64,000 nucleotides of DNA, from contig OX421497.1 in NCBI GenBank assembly GCA_949126835.1, positions 8,470,320 to 8,534,319 of the forward strand, in the 5' to 3' direction. Both the position numbers and the translations under genes were made by a program. Under the pieces are notes generated by a model. It saw only the letters and a list, made by a program, of their open reading frames with translations. It was not told the DNA's origin and ran no database searches. This document shows positions 22,116-34,329 of this stretch, in pieces. The stretch's first letter is position 1. Every line of letters starts with the position of its first letter. Source of the DNA: Anisus vortex (lineage: Eukaryota > Mollusca > Gastropoda > Planorbidae).

Positions 22116-25100
22116 TCAAGTGCTGGTCAGAAGAGGTCCTTTCAACATGGCCGTGGTGACTGGCCACTCATCCGGCCTGTACTGCTTGGCCTCCATCTCT
22201 TCCTCCGTCAGCGCCCGAGTTTTGTGGATGGGCTTCTGCTGGCCAGTGATGCTCAGCAGCTTGAGCTCTAAAGGACCCAGCTGAAGATAATCCTGAGTAC
22301 GCAAAAAGGTCAAGAAAATATAGATATATACTGGTATATATTGATGCATTATAATGCATTTTTATACACATTTAAACGAGAAACAGAGTAAGGAAATTTC
22401 TGTTTTTACTTGGTTGACTACAAGAAGTAAAAGTGATATTAATCATAAGGACTTATTCTAAGTGATTTTTTTGCCTACAGTTTAGTGATATCTTAAAAGT
22501 ATCCTGTCGAACTAAATTGATCCATAGGGCCGGTGAAGCAGAGTTCACCAGTTTCTGTGGCCAGGGCACACTAGGTGATTATGTGGCCAGCACTATGCAC
22601 AGCTGCCTTTACTTTACCCCAACCAAGGTCAGGTACTCATCAGAACTAAGTAGACTCAGGGACACCTTTCAGACCTGGGAAAAAATCCTAGCCTGCACCA
22701 GGATCATGACCTTCGGTACCCCAGCCGAACTAGCTGCCCAGCTACCGTGCCCCATATTTATTACTCTTTAATATGGAATTCATATTATTTAAATTTTTCA
22801 TATTTAAATATTCGGACTGTAATCCATAACCTTCTGTTTACAAGAAGTGTCTGTAATACATACAAATTAGAAAATGTTTTTAGCCCCTTAAATACTTAAA
22901 TATGGGACCGTGGACATCACATTGACGTCATCATTTCCCTCTTACACATAAATACAGATAACATCACATCAAAGTAATCATTTCCGTACACTTAAATACA
23001 GTGGACATCACATCGACGTCATCATTTCCCTACACATAAATACAGTTAATATCACTTTGAAGTCATCATTTCCGTACACTTACATACAGTGGACATCAAA
23101 TCGACATCATCATTTCCCTACACATAAATACAGTTAATATCACTTTGAATTCATCATTTCCGTACACTTAAATACAGTGGACATCACATTGACGTCATCA
23201 TTTCCGTACACTTAAATACAGTTGACATCACATTGACGTTATCATTTCCGTACACTTAAATACAGTGGACATCACATTGTCGTCATCATTTCAGTACACT
23301 TAAATACAGTGGACATCACATCGACGGCATAATTTCCATACACTTAAATACTGTGGACGTCACATAGATGTAATTAAAAAACAAAGAAATGGTAAAAATA
23401 TGCAAAGTCCGCAAATATTTATATTAAAAACCTGTGTAGTTAAAAGGGTTAACTTACATCAAAATCTTCCTCTTCAAAGTAATAATTCTCATAAACTCCA
23501 CTCTCTTGATCAGATGTATTGTTCTCTGACAGATAAAAAACATTACATTAGAAAACACAAGCCTATATGAAGACCACATTGGAATAAATGTCACATTTTG
23601 TAGTTCTTTAAGTTACGGCCCCAGTCATTTATTATATAGTCATATGTAGTATGTAAAAACGTCAAGTACCCAACAGACCAAATTGATCCATAGATCCGGT
23701 GAAGCAGTGTTTACTATTTTGTAAAAAACATTTTTGATAACGTTGTGGTCAATGAAAGTTTGTATAAACTGTTTAACTATGACTTGGTCTGATTAAGTCT
23801 AAGCAGATAGCTCTAGTTTAAGAAACTGATCATTTAACTATAGCTTTTGAAAAAAATCTGGTCTTTTGTAAGACAAAACACAACATTGTAATATTTTTAT
23901 CACAAAGAAAAAAGGAGTGCTGTTTTGACAGAACTTTAGCATAAAGGTTTACACATAACAGATTATGAATCTCCATTCCAAAATGGCTGCAGAGTGTTTT
24001 TCTTCACTGTATAATTTATCTTTTAAAAGCAATAAAGACAACAACCTAAACATTAGTTTGTGTTCTTATCTGCTTGTTTATTTTATCTTGACTACAAGAT
24101 TACAACAATCGAATGCAAACAAAACTTATTTTTTAAATATTTTTTTAAATGTGACAGCTGAGATTTAACAGTCATTTTTTTTTCATATAAAAAAAAAACA
24201 AAAACTACCTTCTCCTATCTCTTGTTCTTTTTCTAAAGATGTCTGACTTGCCAGGATGGATAACACTTTGTCTTCAACAGCTTTCTGTATTGCACTCTTT
24301 GGACGAGCTGATGTTGAAACAGTAAATAAAACCAACGGGTCAAAATATATTGTAGTCTATTAATATTGCCCTTGAAGTATTCCTTTACTAACAACTATTG
24401 ATCTCCCATTAACTTTAAATATTTATCACTCAGTCTATCTTATTATCCCTTCTCTCTTGCTCACTTACTCCGTAGAAGTTTTTTTGTCTAGTATGGAATG
24501 CTTCCCCACCTCTCTACTTCTTGTTTTTATCTTTTGAGTGAATACAGTAAACCCTCACCTATTCGCGGTTCCCCATTCGTTGCCCCACATATTTGTGGGT
24601 TCGGCTCATAACTCTATTGCATCATATGCCTGGTATACCTGGCTAGCGTCATAATGTCATAAAAACGAATCCCCGGAAAACCGTTTTTTTTTTAGGTCAT
24701 AGAGACTAAAAGCATTGAAATGTTTTTACTTTATCATTACTACATTAGTGAAATACATAACTGCATGCAATATTACTACATTAGTGAAATACATAACTGC
24801 ATGCAATATTACTACATTAGTGAAATACATAACTGCATGCAATATTACTACATTAGTGAAATACATAACTGCATGCAATATTACTACATTAGTGAAATAC
24901 ATAACTGCATGCAATATTACTACATTAGTGAAATACATAACTGCATGCAATATTACTATTATTACTGTATTAATGAGTAAGACTGTGTTTAGAAAGTGTT
25001 TGAGAAGCATTTAGTACCGTATATAATCTCATACATAGGCGTTTTAAAACTGCATCCAATATTTGTATTTTTTCGCCATTTGCAAGGAGGTTAAGACCGT

Positions 25101-28100
25101 AATACTGTAATGGGTAGTGGTATACCACTGACTAACAAATTGATCCCTTTAATGTTCCCTACTAATGTATGATCTATATAGTTAGACTAATACCTAGCTC
25201 TCTATCTATCAAGTAATTTACATTCAACCATTTTATTTCATCACTAGGCCATAGCTTAAAATTATTATTTTGACTAGCATTGACCTCCAGGCTGGAAGTA
25301 GGAAACACAACCTACAACAGCTCGCTGACGAGAAGCGCACCAGAGGAAGGGGAAGTGAAGACCAGCCAATGGTTGATGCTACCTTCCTGTGCGAGAAGTG
25401 CAAGAGAGTATGTCACTCGCATGTGGGATCGTACAGACACAGCTGCAAGAAGCTGCAAGGCCAGGAGTTAACACTCCCCCAAGGGCAAATTAAATGCCTT
25501 CGTCTTGCAAGACAAATGGAAGCCAAAGTGTAAATTACTTTTTAAAAAAAGATGTATTATTTACTTGATTTGACTAATCATTGAAAGTAATCCTATATTT
25601 CTATTAGCCACTAATGTTGGAAACATTAATTTAATTTTACAATGGATGCTTAACAAACTTAAGTGTTTATGAAGCAAACATAAAGTACAATTTTTTCTAT
25701 GAAATTTAAAACTACTTGGTTAGTCCAATAACCAAAATATTATTGGCATTAGAATGGCGTCTTTAAAATATAGCTTGATTCAATTTTGATATAGTATAGG
25801 CTCAAGTTAAAAGAAATGGAATAGAACTATTTCTGCCAAATGCTATAATTTTTCCTTGAGAGATTTAGATTTCTCTTGCAAGCAAATTAACACGCTTTAT
25901 TAGCAATAGTTTTATATATTTTCAATGTTGTTGTTTTTTACATAATAAATCCTATTTAAAGAATTTGATAAAGTATCTTTGGTGCTTAAGCTTTTAAAAA
26001 ATCTATCATGTTATAACAAACACTGGATATCTCCATCATGGAAACTGTAGATAAAATAGTGTTCAAAGGGACTTAACCAACACTTTATTTTCTTCTTGTT
26101 CTAAAAGTTTTTGTAACTGTGTGAGAGAAAAATGTATTTTAGAAAAAATGAACTGACCAGAGATGGACTTGGTCACTTGTTCTTCAATTAGGTCATCTGA
26201 CAATGGGCTCACTTCACTCAAGTCCATTTCCAGAATGCCAGACTGCTCCAAATTTTCTGAATCAGCTATTTGGGTCAAGTAAAATGTTCTGAAAATAATA
26301 AATGTAATCACTACACAAATGCAACAAAACAAACTAACAAACAAAGATAGAAATGGATATGGGTTTAGCATACACTCGAAGCTAAGCACATTAAGGCCTA
26401 GGTAACAAACACTCATATACAGATGCTAAATGATTATTGGTTTCAAAAGCCGAAATTGGTTTTGAAATCCTCAAAACTGATCATTGTTTGTTTTTGTTAG
26501 GTAATATTCAACCTCAAGTAACTAACCTTTTTATTGATTCTGCAGGAAATATTGTTTAAAATCATGTTGGATTATTAGCACAAAACAAATTATTAAATGC
26601 ATTGCAAACCCCAAGTAGACCTGGACATTTTTTTTATGAACCCTGGCCTTTGATATAATATAAACAGCGCCATTTGGGCTATCCGGGCCTTTGGCCTTAT
26701 GCAATTTATAGGGGCTGTTTCTTTGGAACATTATTGTTAGTCAGATCACAGGGCTTGGGTTACCACATGCTAAAGCATTTGCAAGGCATTCATTTCAACT
26801 TTTAAAAGTAAAATATAGACAGTTTTACACCATGTATGCTTCTGTATTATATCACTGATATTCAGAAATTATGTTATTGGTTTTGAAAAAAATCATTGAC
26901 GTTGTTGGAAGATCATTTTTTACCTCAAGTAACAGACTTGGTTACAAGAAAAAATTTTTGGAGTATCATGTTAGATTGGCAGAAATCATGTCAAAAATTG
27001 CAAAATTTAAATGTACTTATTATTTTTTTTATGTATCTTTATTGCTTTCAAATAGTATAGACAAGGCAATTCAGGTTTTTCTGGTCTGTCATCAAGGTGT
27101 GCATGTGTTTAAGGAGGGGGGGGGGGAAAGTCTTTGATCAGTATGAAGGACAAGACCAATAATGTGTTTAAAATTGGACCATCAACTTCAAGAGCTGTCC
27201 TATATATGATATGTTAAGAATTAACCATTGGCTGAGAATGGAAAGATAATACAGTTTTAATTGATAAATCCGTGTGCACAACCAATGAACAGTGATATTA
27301 TAGATCAGAACATTATATAAGCAATGTAGCACCTGAGACTTCATTATATATGATAACATTATCTTATTAAAATTTACAGAAGTTTTATGTAAAGTATCCT
27401 ATCAGACAAATTAGATCCACGGGGCTGGTGAAGCAGAGTTCAACAGTTTTTGTGGCCATTGCATACTAGGAGATTGTTTGGCCAGCACAATGCCCAGCCG
27501 CCTTTACTTTAGCCCAACTAAAATCAGGTACCCATCAGAGCTGGGTAGACTCAGGGGCACCCTCCAAACCCGGGAACAAATCCTAGCCTTCACCAGGATT
27601 CTAACCCAGGACCTTCGGTATGCCAGTCGAACGAGCTGCCGCTGGGGCCACCGTGCCCCTAGGGAAGTCTTATGACTAATCTAAAAGTACCAAGACATGA
27701 AATATAACATTGTTATAAGAATATCATAATATAAAATCATGTAGTTCCACATTGTTTGATCAGATATTGTTGGGTTGTTGTTGGTGTTGGGTTGTTGTTG
27801 TTGGGTTATTGTTGTTTTTACCTTGAAACTTTAAGATCTTCCACGGAACATTCAAACAGTTCACCCATCAACTCCAAGTTTTCTCTCTCTAGCATTGCCA
27901 CAACTTGCTGTATGCCTTGAGTCTCTGCCCTGTGTAGGGCAACCTTTAATAAAACCAAAAGACTTCTCAGTCCTATCTCTAAATAATATGTCAGTAGATC
28001 AGTCTTGTCCCAAACAAACACGCATATATCATTTTTATTTCTTTATTACTAAACAGTGGAAGATCGGTATATGACTGCTCTGGAATACTTGCTGTTTGCA

Positions 28101-31100
28101 CATGAAAAAAATGTACCTTTGTTTGAAATATCACTCGTTTTCAATCAGCCCAAATGGGTCATGACAAGGAGAGCCATCCTTTCTTTCTACTTAAATCAGG
28201 TAAAGCCTCAACTGATACATTTTATAAACAATGATAGAAAAAAGTTGTCACAAAGTTTATTATTTAGGTGTTCCCCCCACACCCTGGCATGGATAAGGAT
28301 TATAAAGACATTTTTGAACAGCATTCTGAAAAGTTGTATTTATTGAAAAGTTGTGTCCTTTCATGCTTTTGATTTAAGTAGTGTCAAGTATAGTTTCCCA
28401 TCAGACCAAACTGATCATATGGCCGGTGAGCAGCATTCACCACTTTCTGTGGCATACTAGGGGATTGTGTGGCCAGCCTCCTTAACTTTAGCGAAAAAAA
28501 ATGTCAGGTACCCATCAGAGCTGGATAGACTCAGTGTCACCCTCCAGTCCCGGGAACAAATCCTAGCCTTCACCAAAGGATTCTATCCCCAGGACTGACG
28601 CTCGGTCACCGTGACCCTAGGTTGTGGGGAAATGGCCCACATTTGTCTTTGTGGTAGTCTGAATGTTACCAATATTAAAATTCTAATCACTTTTAAATAA
28701 ATATATAAAAATATCCATGGCCTTTGCATACTGGAGTTACCTCTCTTCTCAGCCATTCATTATCCACAACTTCCTGTCTGTCATATTTGTCTAACTGGGC
28801 CATGGCTTTCTAGAAAACAAAGAAAAAAAAATATATACACAGGAAAAAAAAATTGCATTAATTCTATCAAAAAGTTAAATACCAACCCTACACCTTATAA
28901 TGTATAAATGTTTTAAATTAAAACAGAAAGATTCAACAAGAAAACAAAAAGGAACATAAATCTAATTCATGGCGAAAGAAAATACAATAGTCCAAAATGT
29001 TCAAAAGGGCAATAACTCAAAACTTAAACATAGATTTAACTATGTAGTATTTTCCCCTTGGGGCTCCAAATTTAATGTTACTTAATCAACATAAATGGAA
29101 ATGGCTTAACATTCTAATAGTTGGAACCGTAGCGCTATATCAAGGTACTTCCGCTTTCTGAGAGATAGCAAGAGTAGAGAACAAACAGGTGTAGGAAGAC
29201 GTCTAATATAAGAGAAACTTCTATAGCCACCTAAATATCCAGATCTAACTCCACGGGTTGCCATCCCAGCAGTGGGTAAACTCCATTGGCATACAGATGG
29301 GTTCTGATGAGTCTCAGCTACATTAATAAATCTCTCAACAGTGGGTAAACTCCATTGGCATACAGATGGGTTCTGATGAGTCTCAGCTACATTAATAAAT
29401 CTCTCAACAGCAAAACTATTTCCACAGAATACATTTATACCTCATGTTTGTTTTGGTAAGGATTGGTTTGGTGTGCAGTGATATGGAAATACTTAATATT
29501 TAATTTGTTCAATAAGTGAAAGTGCATGATAGTGGTAACCAGGAAGTGATTGTCTAACCTCATGTTATTTACTAATAAATTAAAAGGAAAATATGCTAGG
29601 TAATAAATTCAGTATGATAGCGCCAGAGTATTAAGATATTGGTATATGTGTGTTGGGAGACGCGGCTGTTTATGATTTGTCTACTATAAGTTATCTGAAG
29701 AACACGCTATTAAACTTCGAGTAGTTTTTTTGGTACACACGATCCTTGTTACAGTTTTCATTAGCATGCCAAAAAATGCAAGTCTGGGACAGGAATCCTA
29801 CCATCACAGATAGGGGTGGAAGGGCCTCAAATTCTTATATGTTATAGACACTACTTCTCTACTGAAGATGACTGCATCCATTTGGTGATGGAATGGCTTG
29901 CCTTAACTATTCACCAAAGAAGATTAGACAAGAACCACCTCAACATAAGGATTGACCTCACAGAGAATACAAACCTGAGAGGCCTTATCTTGTTGCTGTA
30001 ATAAAGCCTCTTCTGTTAATTTCTCCAACTCTTCAATAGCGACTTGCTTTTCCCTACTCAAATGAGCTAATGAACAAAATTTTTTTAAATAAAATAAATA
30101 TGCAACTATGTTCATAGCAAGAATAGCAGCCAGTGGCAAATGTTTACACAAAAATATTTAGGGTGAAACATTGTTAATAGCCTTTTTTAAAAAAAGTAAA
30201 AGGTATTTAGTGAAATATTTCAGTTCAATATACATTTCTGATTTGTGAGCTAGCAAATATTTCCTTCTTGACTTCTTGGTTTGCTCAGCAAAAAAATAGT
30301 GACCTTTTCTTAACTAATCAGAAATATGCAAGTAACATATAGACCTAATCTGAGGAGTCCAGCTAGAATTAACATCTGTTTTAATGTTAACTAAACAGAA
30401 ACGTTATCTCCATTAAATTTTTCTAGGTACACACTGACTATCTCTACTTTACCTACATAATAAGTTACAAATAGTAACTTTGCATAAATTGATTCCCCAT
30501 TTTTCTTGAACCAATAAAAAAAAATAATCTCTGCTCATTTTCAACCATTCTCACAACCATGAAGTTTGTTAACCCTTTAAATACCATGGACGTCACATAA
30601 ATAGACCTACACATACACTTGGATACTGAGGACGTCACATCGACATCATAAATAAATAAAGAAATGGTAAAAATGTGCAAAGTCAGCAAATATTTATATT
30701 AAAAATTTGCTGTAGTTAATGGGTAAAAAAAATATTTTTGAATTCTCCATAAAATTTTACAAAAATGAAGAGTCTGTAAAAAATATTTAATTGCATGGAT
30801 TTGATATTAAAATGTTTATAAATGAAAAGAGAAAAAATTTAAACATTTCATTAAAAAAAAATTCTAATACCTTCCATATCTACAAAACTGGAATCAATAT
30901 CTGTAATCTCCTGTTCCAATAGTTTGATATGCATCTGTAGTTTGTGTTGACCAGAGTCTCTAAAACTTTTCCAAAAATTCACTTCTTTAAGAACTTTCTC
31001 AATCTCTGCATTTTTCAGTAAAATTTCCTTCTTGGTTTCTAAAGCATAAAAAACATAACAGCTGTAAAATTATTTCATTGTTTAAAGACTTACAACTGTT

Positions 31101-33597
31101 GAAATATGTTAATCTCCATGTGCTTTTTCTATGGCTTTTTAAATCTTATCTTATACATTACAGACGCTCCTTCTATAAAGAATATTATTGCGTCCTACGC
31201 TCATCCGTGGTCCGAGTCTAGTCTTGCATTTTTATTAATACTGGGATATAGTAGCACAAGAACTGGAATATCACTCTATGTGGGGTCAAGGTGACAAATT
31301 TATTATTACGTTCAAAGTTTGTGACCATAAGCTGAGACCATCCCTGAGTAGACCCAGTTCTGAATGTTGTGTACCCTAATGTCTTTTAGGGATAGAAAAA
31401 AAATCCTATCAGTATTTTTTTTTCTATATCTCTTTGCCCTAACAGAACTGCATGGGGTATTTTTAAATTTATAGTAAAGTACACTTTGGACAAAACTGAT
31501 CATAGGGCTGTTGCAGCTGCGCTCACAATTTTCATTGGCATACTAGGGGATGTGTGGCCAGCACAAAATGCCCAGCAGCCTTTACTTTACCCTAACAAAT
31601 GTCAGGTATCCATCAGAGCTGGGTAGACTCAGGGACAGCCTCGTCCTGGGAAAAAAATTCTAGCCTCCACCAGGATTTGAACCCAGAACCTTCAGATCGC
31701 CACTGTGCCCCATACTTTTAAATTAACAATAATTTGTAACGCTAACACATTTTTTTTTAATGCCTCATTTTAAAACAAATACCTTCAATTCCTTTTTCTC
31801 TTTCTCTCTGCCTCTGCCATTTCAACATCATCTCTTTAGTGACGTCCTCCCTACTCTTAATGTCCTGACTGTCGGAGCCGCCAGACACGTCTCTGTGAGA
31901 TTTCAACAGATGCTTGAGCAGCAAGTCTTGTTCTTGTTTGATTTTTTCATTCTGAACATAAATTTACAATTTAAAGTTTAAATTTTATCCTAAGAAGAAA
32001 TAAATAAATGTGTCTTTTCTCTTTTTGCTCAAAAGTTGCTACGTTGATAAGAAGTATCTTCAACTTCAACATAAGTTTACAGTTTAAAGCTTACATTTTA
32101 TCCTAAGAAAAAATAAATGTGTGCCTTTGCTCAAAAGTTACTAAGTTGATAAGAGCTATCTTCAACTTACTCGTTCAAGATTTCTCCTTATTCTTTCTTC
32201 CCAGCCACGAATTTCATAGGAAACATCCTCAAGTTTCTTCTCGAACACATTTACTCTATGTTAAGAAAAATTGTGTCTAACAATTAGTTGAGGCCAAAAA
32301 TTGAATAAGTGTTGTTTTGTTAAAGCATACTAACACATATTGTAATGAGCCTTACAGAGGTTATTGATAATATAAGAATGATCAGAATTAAAAAAATTAA
32401 AATATAATATATATGTGAACAATTCTGAAAAAATGAGACACAAGCCAATGAAGATAATCTAAGATAAAAGTTTTTTTGTCAGTAGTGACAGGGTTTGTAC
32501 AGAAAAATTGCCTCAAAATTCCAGGAGTTTTCCAGGAGTGTTTCAGAAGTTTTTCAGGAGTAAATTTTTTGAAAAGCCAAGCTGAGCTCTTTAAAAAAAA
32601 ACAGACACCTCGCTACACAGCTTTTTTTTTTGTTTTACGACATTACGGGGACTTATATAGCCTACATCCCAAGTTTGGATTGAAAAAAAACAAGATCTAG
32701 TAAAAACAAAAAACAAACAAGGAGTGGCATCACTGGTGTCATCAACATTTGTGCGCGGAAATAGTTAGTGACAAAGCCACTAACTCCAATAGGGCTTTCT
32801 GGAAAAGTGAAAGTACAATCTAAGAGCAAAGATTATGATTTTTTTTTTATTAATAATTAATCTCCCTCGAAAAATAAGGAGTTTTTAGTATTTTCCCAGG
32901 ACTAAATGCAGTCTTTCCAGGAGTTTCAAGGTCCTGGAACACAACTTTTTGTTTTCCAGGAGTTTTAAGGTCCTGGAACACAACTTTTTGTTTTCCAGGA
33001 GTTTTAAGGTCCTGGAACACAACTTTTTGTTTTCCAGGAGTTTTTGTACGAACCCTGAGTGATCAATCTGTGTGAAAATTAATGTTCAATCAATTCATAG
33101 GCCTTATAACTGTGTCATAACAGTGTCATACTTCTTTAGCCTGAAAATGTTATAAAATAATTCTTTCCTCAAGCTTGATCTTAAAAGAAAAGGGTTATTT
33201 CATAAAAATGTGACTATCTTAAACTAACTATTTAATGCAATATTGTTAACAGTGCCCCAAGGGTCTAGTTGTTGAATCATTCAAAAGAGCAAAACTATTT
33301 TTTATGAAACAATTTTATTTTTACATAGATTTTGTGAGAACGGATCACATATTAAACTATACAGTATTCAATACTGTGTTAAATCTAGCTTGAAAGCCTA
33401 ATTCGAGTGTTTAAACTCATAAACTTAAAAGCTCTGCAGTCAAAGCTAACTAGCTTTCTTGGTCCTACTTACTGATAAGCTAAAATAGCTTCTTGAGCTG
33501 TCATCTGAATTTCTTTAGACTTTCCTGATCCTTTCTTTCCCTTGCCCTTTCCCTTCTTCTTTCCTTTCTTGCCCTTTTTGCCTTTCTTTCCTGGCAT
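22116..33597 (-). CDS. CCDC83: CCDC83 (coiled-coil domain-containing protein 83), 11 coding exons
   Basis: Exons, 5' to 3' on the minus strand: 33597-33473, 32255-32171, 31951-31783, 31038-30871, 30066-29975, 28809-28741, 27943-27822, 26288-26158, 24307-24209, 23525-23458, 22292-22116. All introns are GT-AG and all phases agree. The result is 1305 nt, 434 residues, close to vertebrate CCDC83. It opens with a Lys/Gly-rich tail (MPGKKGKKGK...), then AQEAILAYQVNVFEKKLEDV, which matches the family's EALLAYKLQI start. Long charged coiled-coil segments span exons 2-7. The anchors DNEWLRRE, ENLELMGELFECSVEDLKV and RTFYLTQIADSE line up with family sequence. The acidic C-terminal half ends LGPLELKLLS...DEWPVTTAML. 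No enzyme motif, signal peptide or membrane segment is visible. CCDC83 is a poorly studied coiled-coil protein; I infer no specific function. The ATG is preceded by a 3' splice site (TTTATTGCAG|AAAATG), so a separate 5' UTR exon exists upstream. Confidence 0.93.
22497..22760 (-). mobile_element. SINE family A in CCDC83 intron 10
   Basis: The plus strand reads the family in reverse: AGTATCCTGTCGAACTAAAT, GGCCGGTGAAGCAGAGTTCA, AGACTCAGGGACACC and GCACCAGGATCATGACCTTC. The head is mutated in the B box. Same sense as the host gene. Confidence 0.85.
22880..23452. mobile_element. TTAA MITE (family P) swollen by an internal 44-bp repeat, abutting a splice donor
   Basis: The right end AAAGGGTTAA (TTAA at 23449-23452) and the left end TTAGCCCCTTAAATAC match the family ends seen at 16724-16844. 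Its interior holds about nine copies of a ~44-bp unit (CACTTAAATACAGTGGACAT, CACATTGACGTCATCATTTC), several with the palindrome TGACGTCA or close variants. On the minus strand exon 10 of CCDC83 ends at 23458 and the intron reads GTAAGTTAACCC, so the element's TTAA begins at intron position +6. Confidence 0.8.
23665..23720 (-). mobile_element. SINE family A, 3' tip only
   Basis: CCAACAGACCAAATTGATCC and GGTGAAGCAGTGTTTACTA are the reverse complement of the family's 3' end. It is truncated after about 55 bases. Confidence 0.6.
24736..24953. repeat. Minisatellite, 36-bp unit, 6 copies, in CCDC83 intron 8
   Basis: The unit ATTACTACATTAGTGAAATA plus CATAACTGCATGCAAT is repeated without visible differences. 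All three overlapping ORFs here are products of the in-frame 36-bp repeat, not genes. Confidence 0.95.
25285..25532 (+). pseudogene. LINE remnant: C-terminal zinc-finger tail, antisense to CCDC83
   Basis: The plus strand reads TFLCEKCKRVCHSHVGSYRH followed by SCKK. This C2H2-like motif (C-x2-C ... H-x4/5-H/C) closes the polyproteins of many animal LINEs (pattern CxxCxRxCxSxxGLxSHxRxH). It lies in CCDC83 intron 8 on the opposite strand. No RT is left beside it. Confidence 0.55.
27397..27662 (-). mobile_element. SINE family A in CCDC83 intron 7
   Basis: Reverse-complement landmarks: AGTATCCTATCAGACAAATT, GGCTGGTGAAGCAGAG, GGTACCCATCAGAGCTGGGT, CACCAGGATTCTAACCCAGG (mutated B box) and CCACCGTGCCCC, the full-length 5' end. 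Same sense as the host gene. Confidence 0.9.
28388..28622 (-). mobile_element. SINE family A in CCDC83 intron 6
   Basis: CCCATCAGACCAAACTGATC, GGCATACTAGGGGATTGTGT, GTACCCATCAGAGCTGG and CTAGCCTTCACCAAAGGATT mark a reverse-orientation copy with several small deletions. Confidence 0.85.
29270..29408. repeat. 69-bp direct duplication in CCDC83 intron 5
   Basis: Two adjacent, essentially identical copies of a 69-bp segment containing AGTGGGTAAACTCCATTGGC and ATACAGATGGGTTCTGATGA. No link to a mobile element was seen. Confidence 0.92.
30569..30725. mobile_element. TTAA MITE (family P) in CCDC83 intron 4
   Basis: Starts TTAACCCTTTAAATACCATG and ends GTAGTTAATGGGTAA. It shares GGACGTCACATAAATAG, AAAGAAATGGTAAAAATGTG and CAAAGTCAGCAAATATTTAT with the copies at 16724 and 22880. 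The right tip has drifted from GGGTTAA. Confidence 0.8.
31137..31230 (-). mobile_element. LINE family J 3' end, strongly truncated
   Basis: CTTATCTTATACATTACAGA, CGCTCCTTCTATAAAGAATA, TTATTGCGTCCTACGCTCAT and GTCCGAGTCTAGTCTTGCAT are the tail and 3' UTR of family J read in reverse. It lies in CCDC83 intron 3, just upstream of exon 4. Confidence 0.88.
31484..31712 (-). mobile_element. SINE family A in CCDC83 intron 3
   Basis: GGACAAAACTGATCATAGGG, GGCATACTAGGGGATGTGTG, GGTATCCATCAGAGCTGGGT, CACCAGGATTTGAACCCAGA (intact B box on the minus strand) and CACTGTGCCCC at the 5' end. It ends about 70 bases from exon 3. Confidence 0.9.
32489..33057. mobile_element. MITE with CAGGGTTTGTAC inverted ends, in CCDC83 intron 1
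   Basis: CAGGGTTTGTACA at the left pairs with TTGTACGAACCCTG at the right (one mismatch). Flanks share AGTGA. Many TTTTCCAGGAGT motifs lie near both ends, and three copies of a 39-bp unit (TCCAGGAGTTTTAAGGTCCT, GGAACACAACTTTTTGTTT) sit before the right end. Related to 3081-3473. Confidence 0.8.
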
Positions 33598-33640
33598 TTT
33601 CTGCAATAAAAATAACATCATAAAATAAAAAAAATCAATA

Positions 33641-34210
33641 GGGCGTTTGCAATCCCGTGACAAAAAGCACGTGATTTGTGTTTACTTTGAGTAATGGTGT
33701 ACAATTAAATATGGCCGCTGTATGAATAAAGTTTCATATAGGCTCGAGCTTTTTTTTAAATGATGTGTTGTGTTTTAAGTCTTATTAAGATTTAAGCTGT
33801 ATTATGTATGTTAAATAAAATAGGCTATTTTATTATTATCATAGACATAGATCATAGACGATGTGAGCCTAATAGTGACTTGACTAGATAGCCTATTCAC
33901 CAACAATATCACTTGACATCGTAGCCTAGCCTACGAAACATTAAAAGTGTAGGCCTATAAAGTGAAATTGAAAGTGTAAATAGGTCTAGCCGGCCCTAGC
34001 CTAATCACATTAATCAATTAATCTACAGTACTACTATTTACCTCCTTATTTTTGAGTAGGATAGCCAATATTCAGATGTGAATTTTGCATGATAAAGAAG
34101 TACTTCACTTTTACCACGTTACGTTTGTACCTCAAGTGGGTTCTATATTTACACAAATACGTCACTAAATTTACACAAAAAAACTTAAGCTCCGCCTACT
34201 GAGAACGCTC
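33641..34210. mobile_element. 570-bp repeated element covering the probable 5' UTR and promoter of CCDC83
   Basis: Nearly identical to 54094-54667, including GGCGTTTGCAATCCCGTGAC, AATATGGCCGCTG, CATAGACGATGTGAGCC and TAAGCTCCGCCTACTGAGAA. The ends GGGCGTTTGC and GAGAACGCTC are imperfect inverted repeats (about 7-8 of 10), flanked by TA on both sides. The ATG of CCDC83 lies 44 bases to the left, behind a 3' splice site. Within this element, on the minus strand, AATAAGGAG|GTAAATAG at 34042 is a plausible donor for the missing 5' UTR exon. Either the element supplied the promoter, or one copy is a mobilised piece of the gene's 5' region. Confidence 0.7.
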
Positions 34211-34329
34211 TATTAAAAAAACGTAGGATGTAGGCTATTAAATTGCTATTAACTATTAGCCTATTCTTCTAGTAACGGAAGGCATTTAGTATTATTAAAC
34301 TTAACTAATCCCAAAGTATAGCCAAGTAT

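Noticed and set aside
24715..25014. Three overlapping ORFs of ~90-100 codons
   Set aside because: All are translations of the 36-bp tandem repeat in a CCDC83 intron.
33469..33663. Start of CCDC83 at an upstream ATG (33663)
   Set aside because: A 3' splice site (TTTATTGCAG) lies between it and the MPGKKGK start, and the upstream codons fall in intron or in the repeated element.
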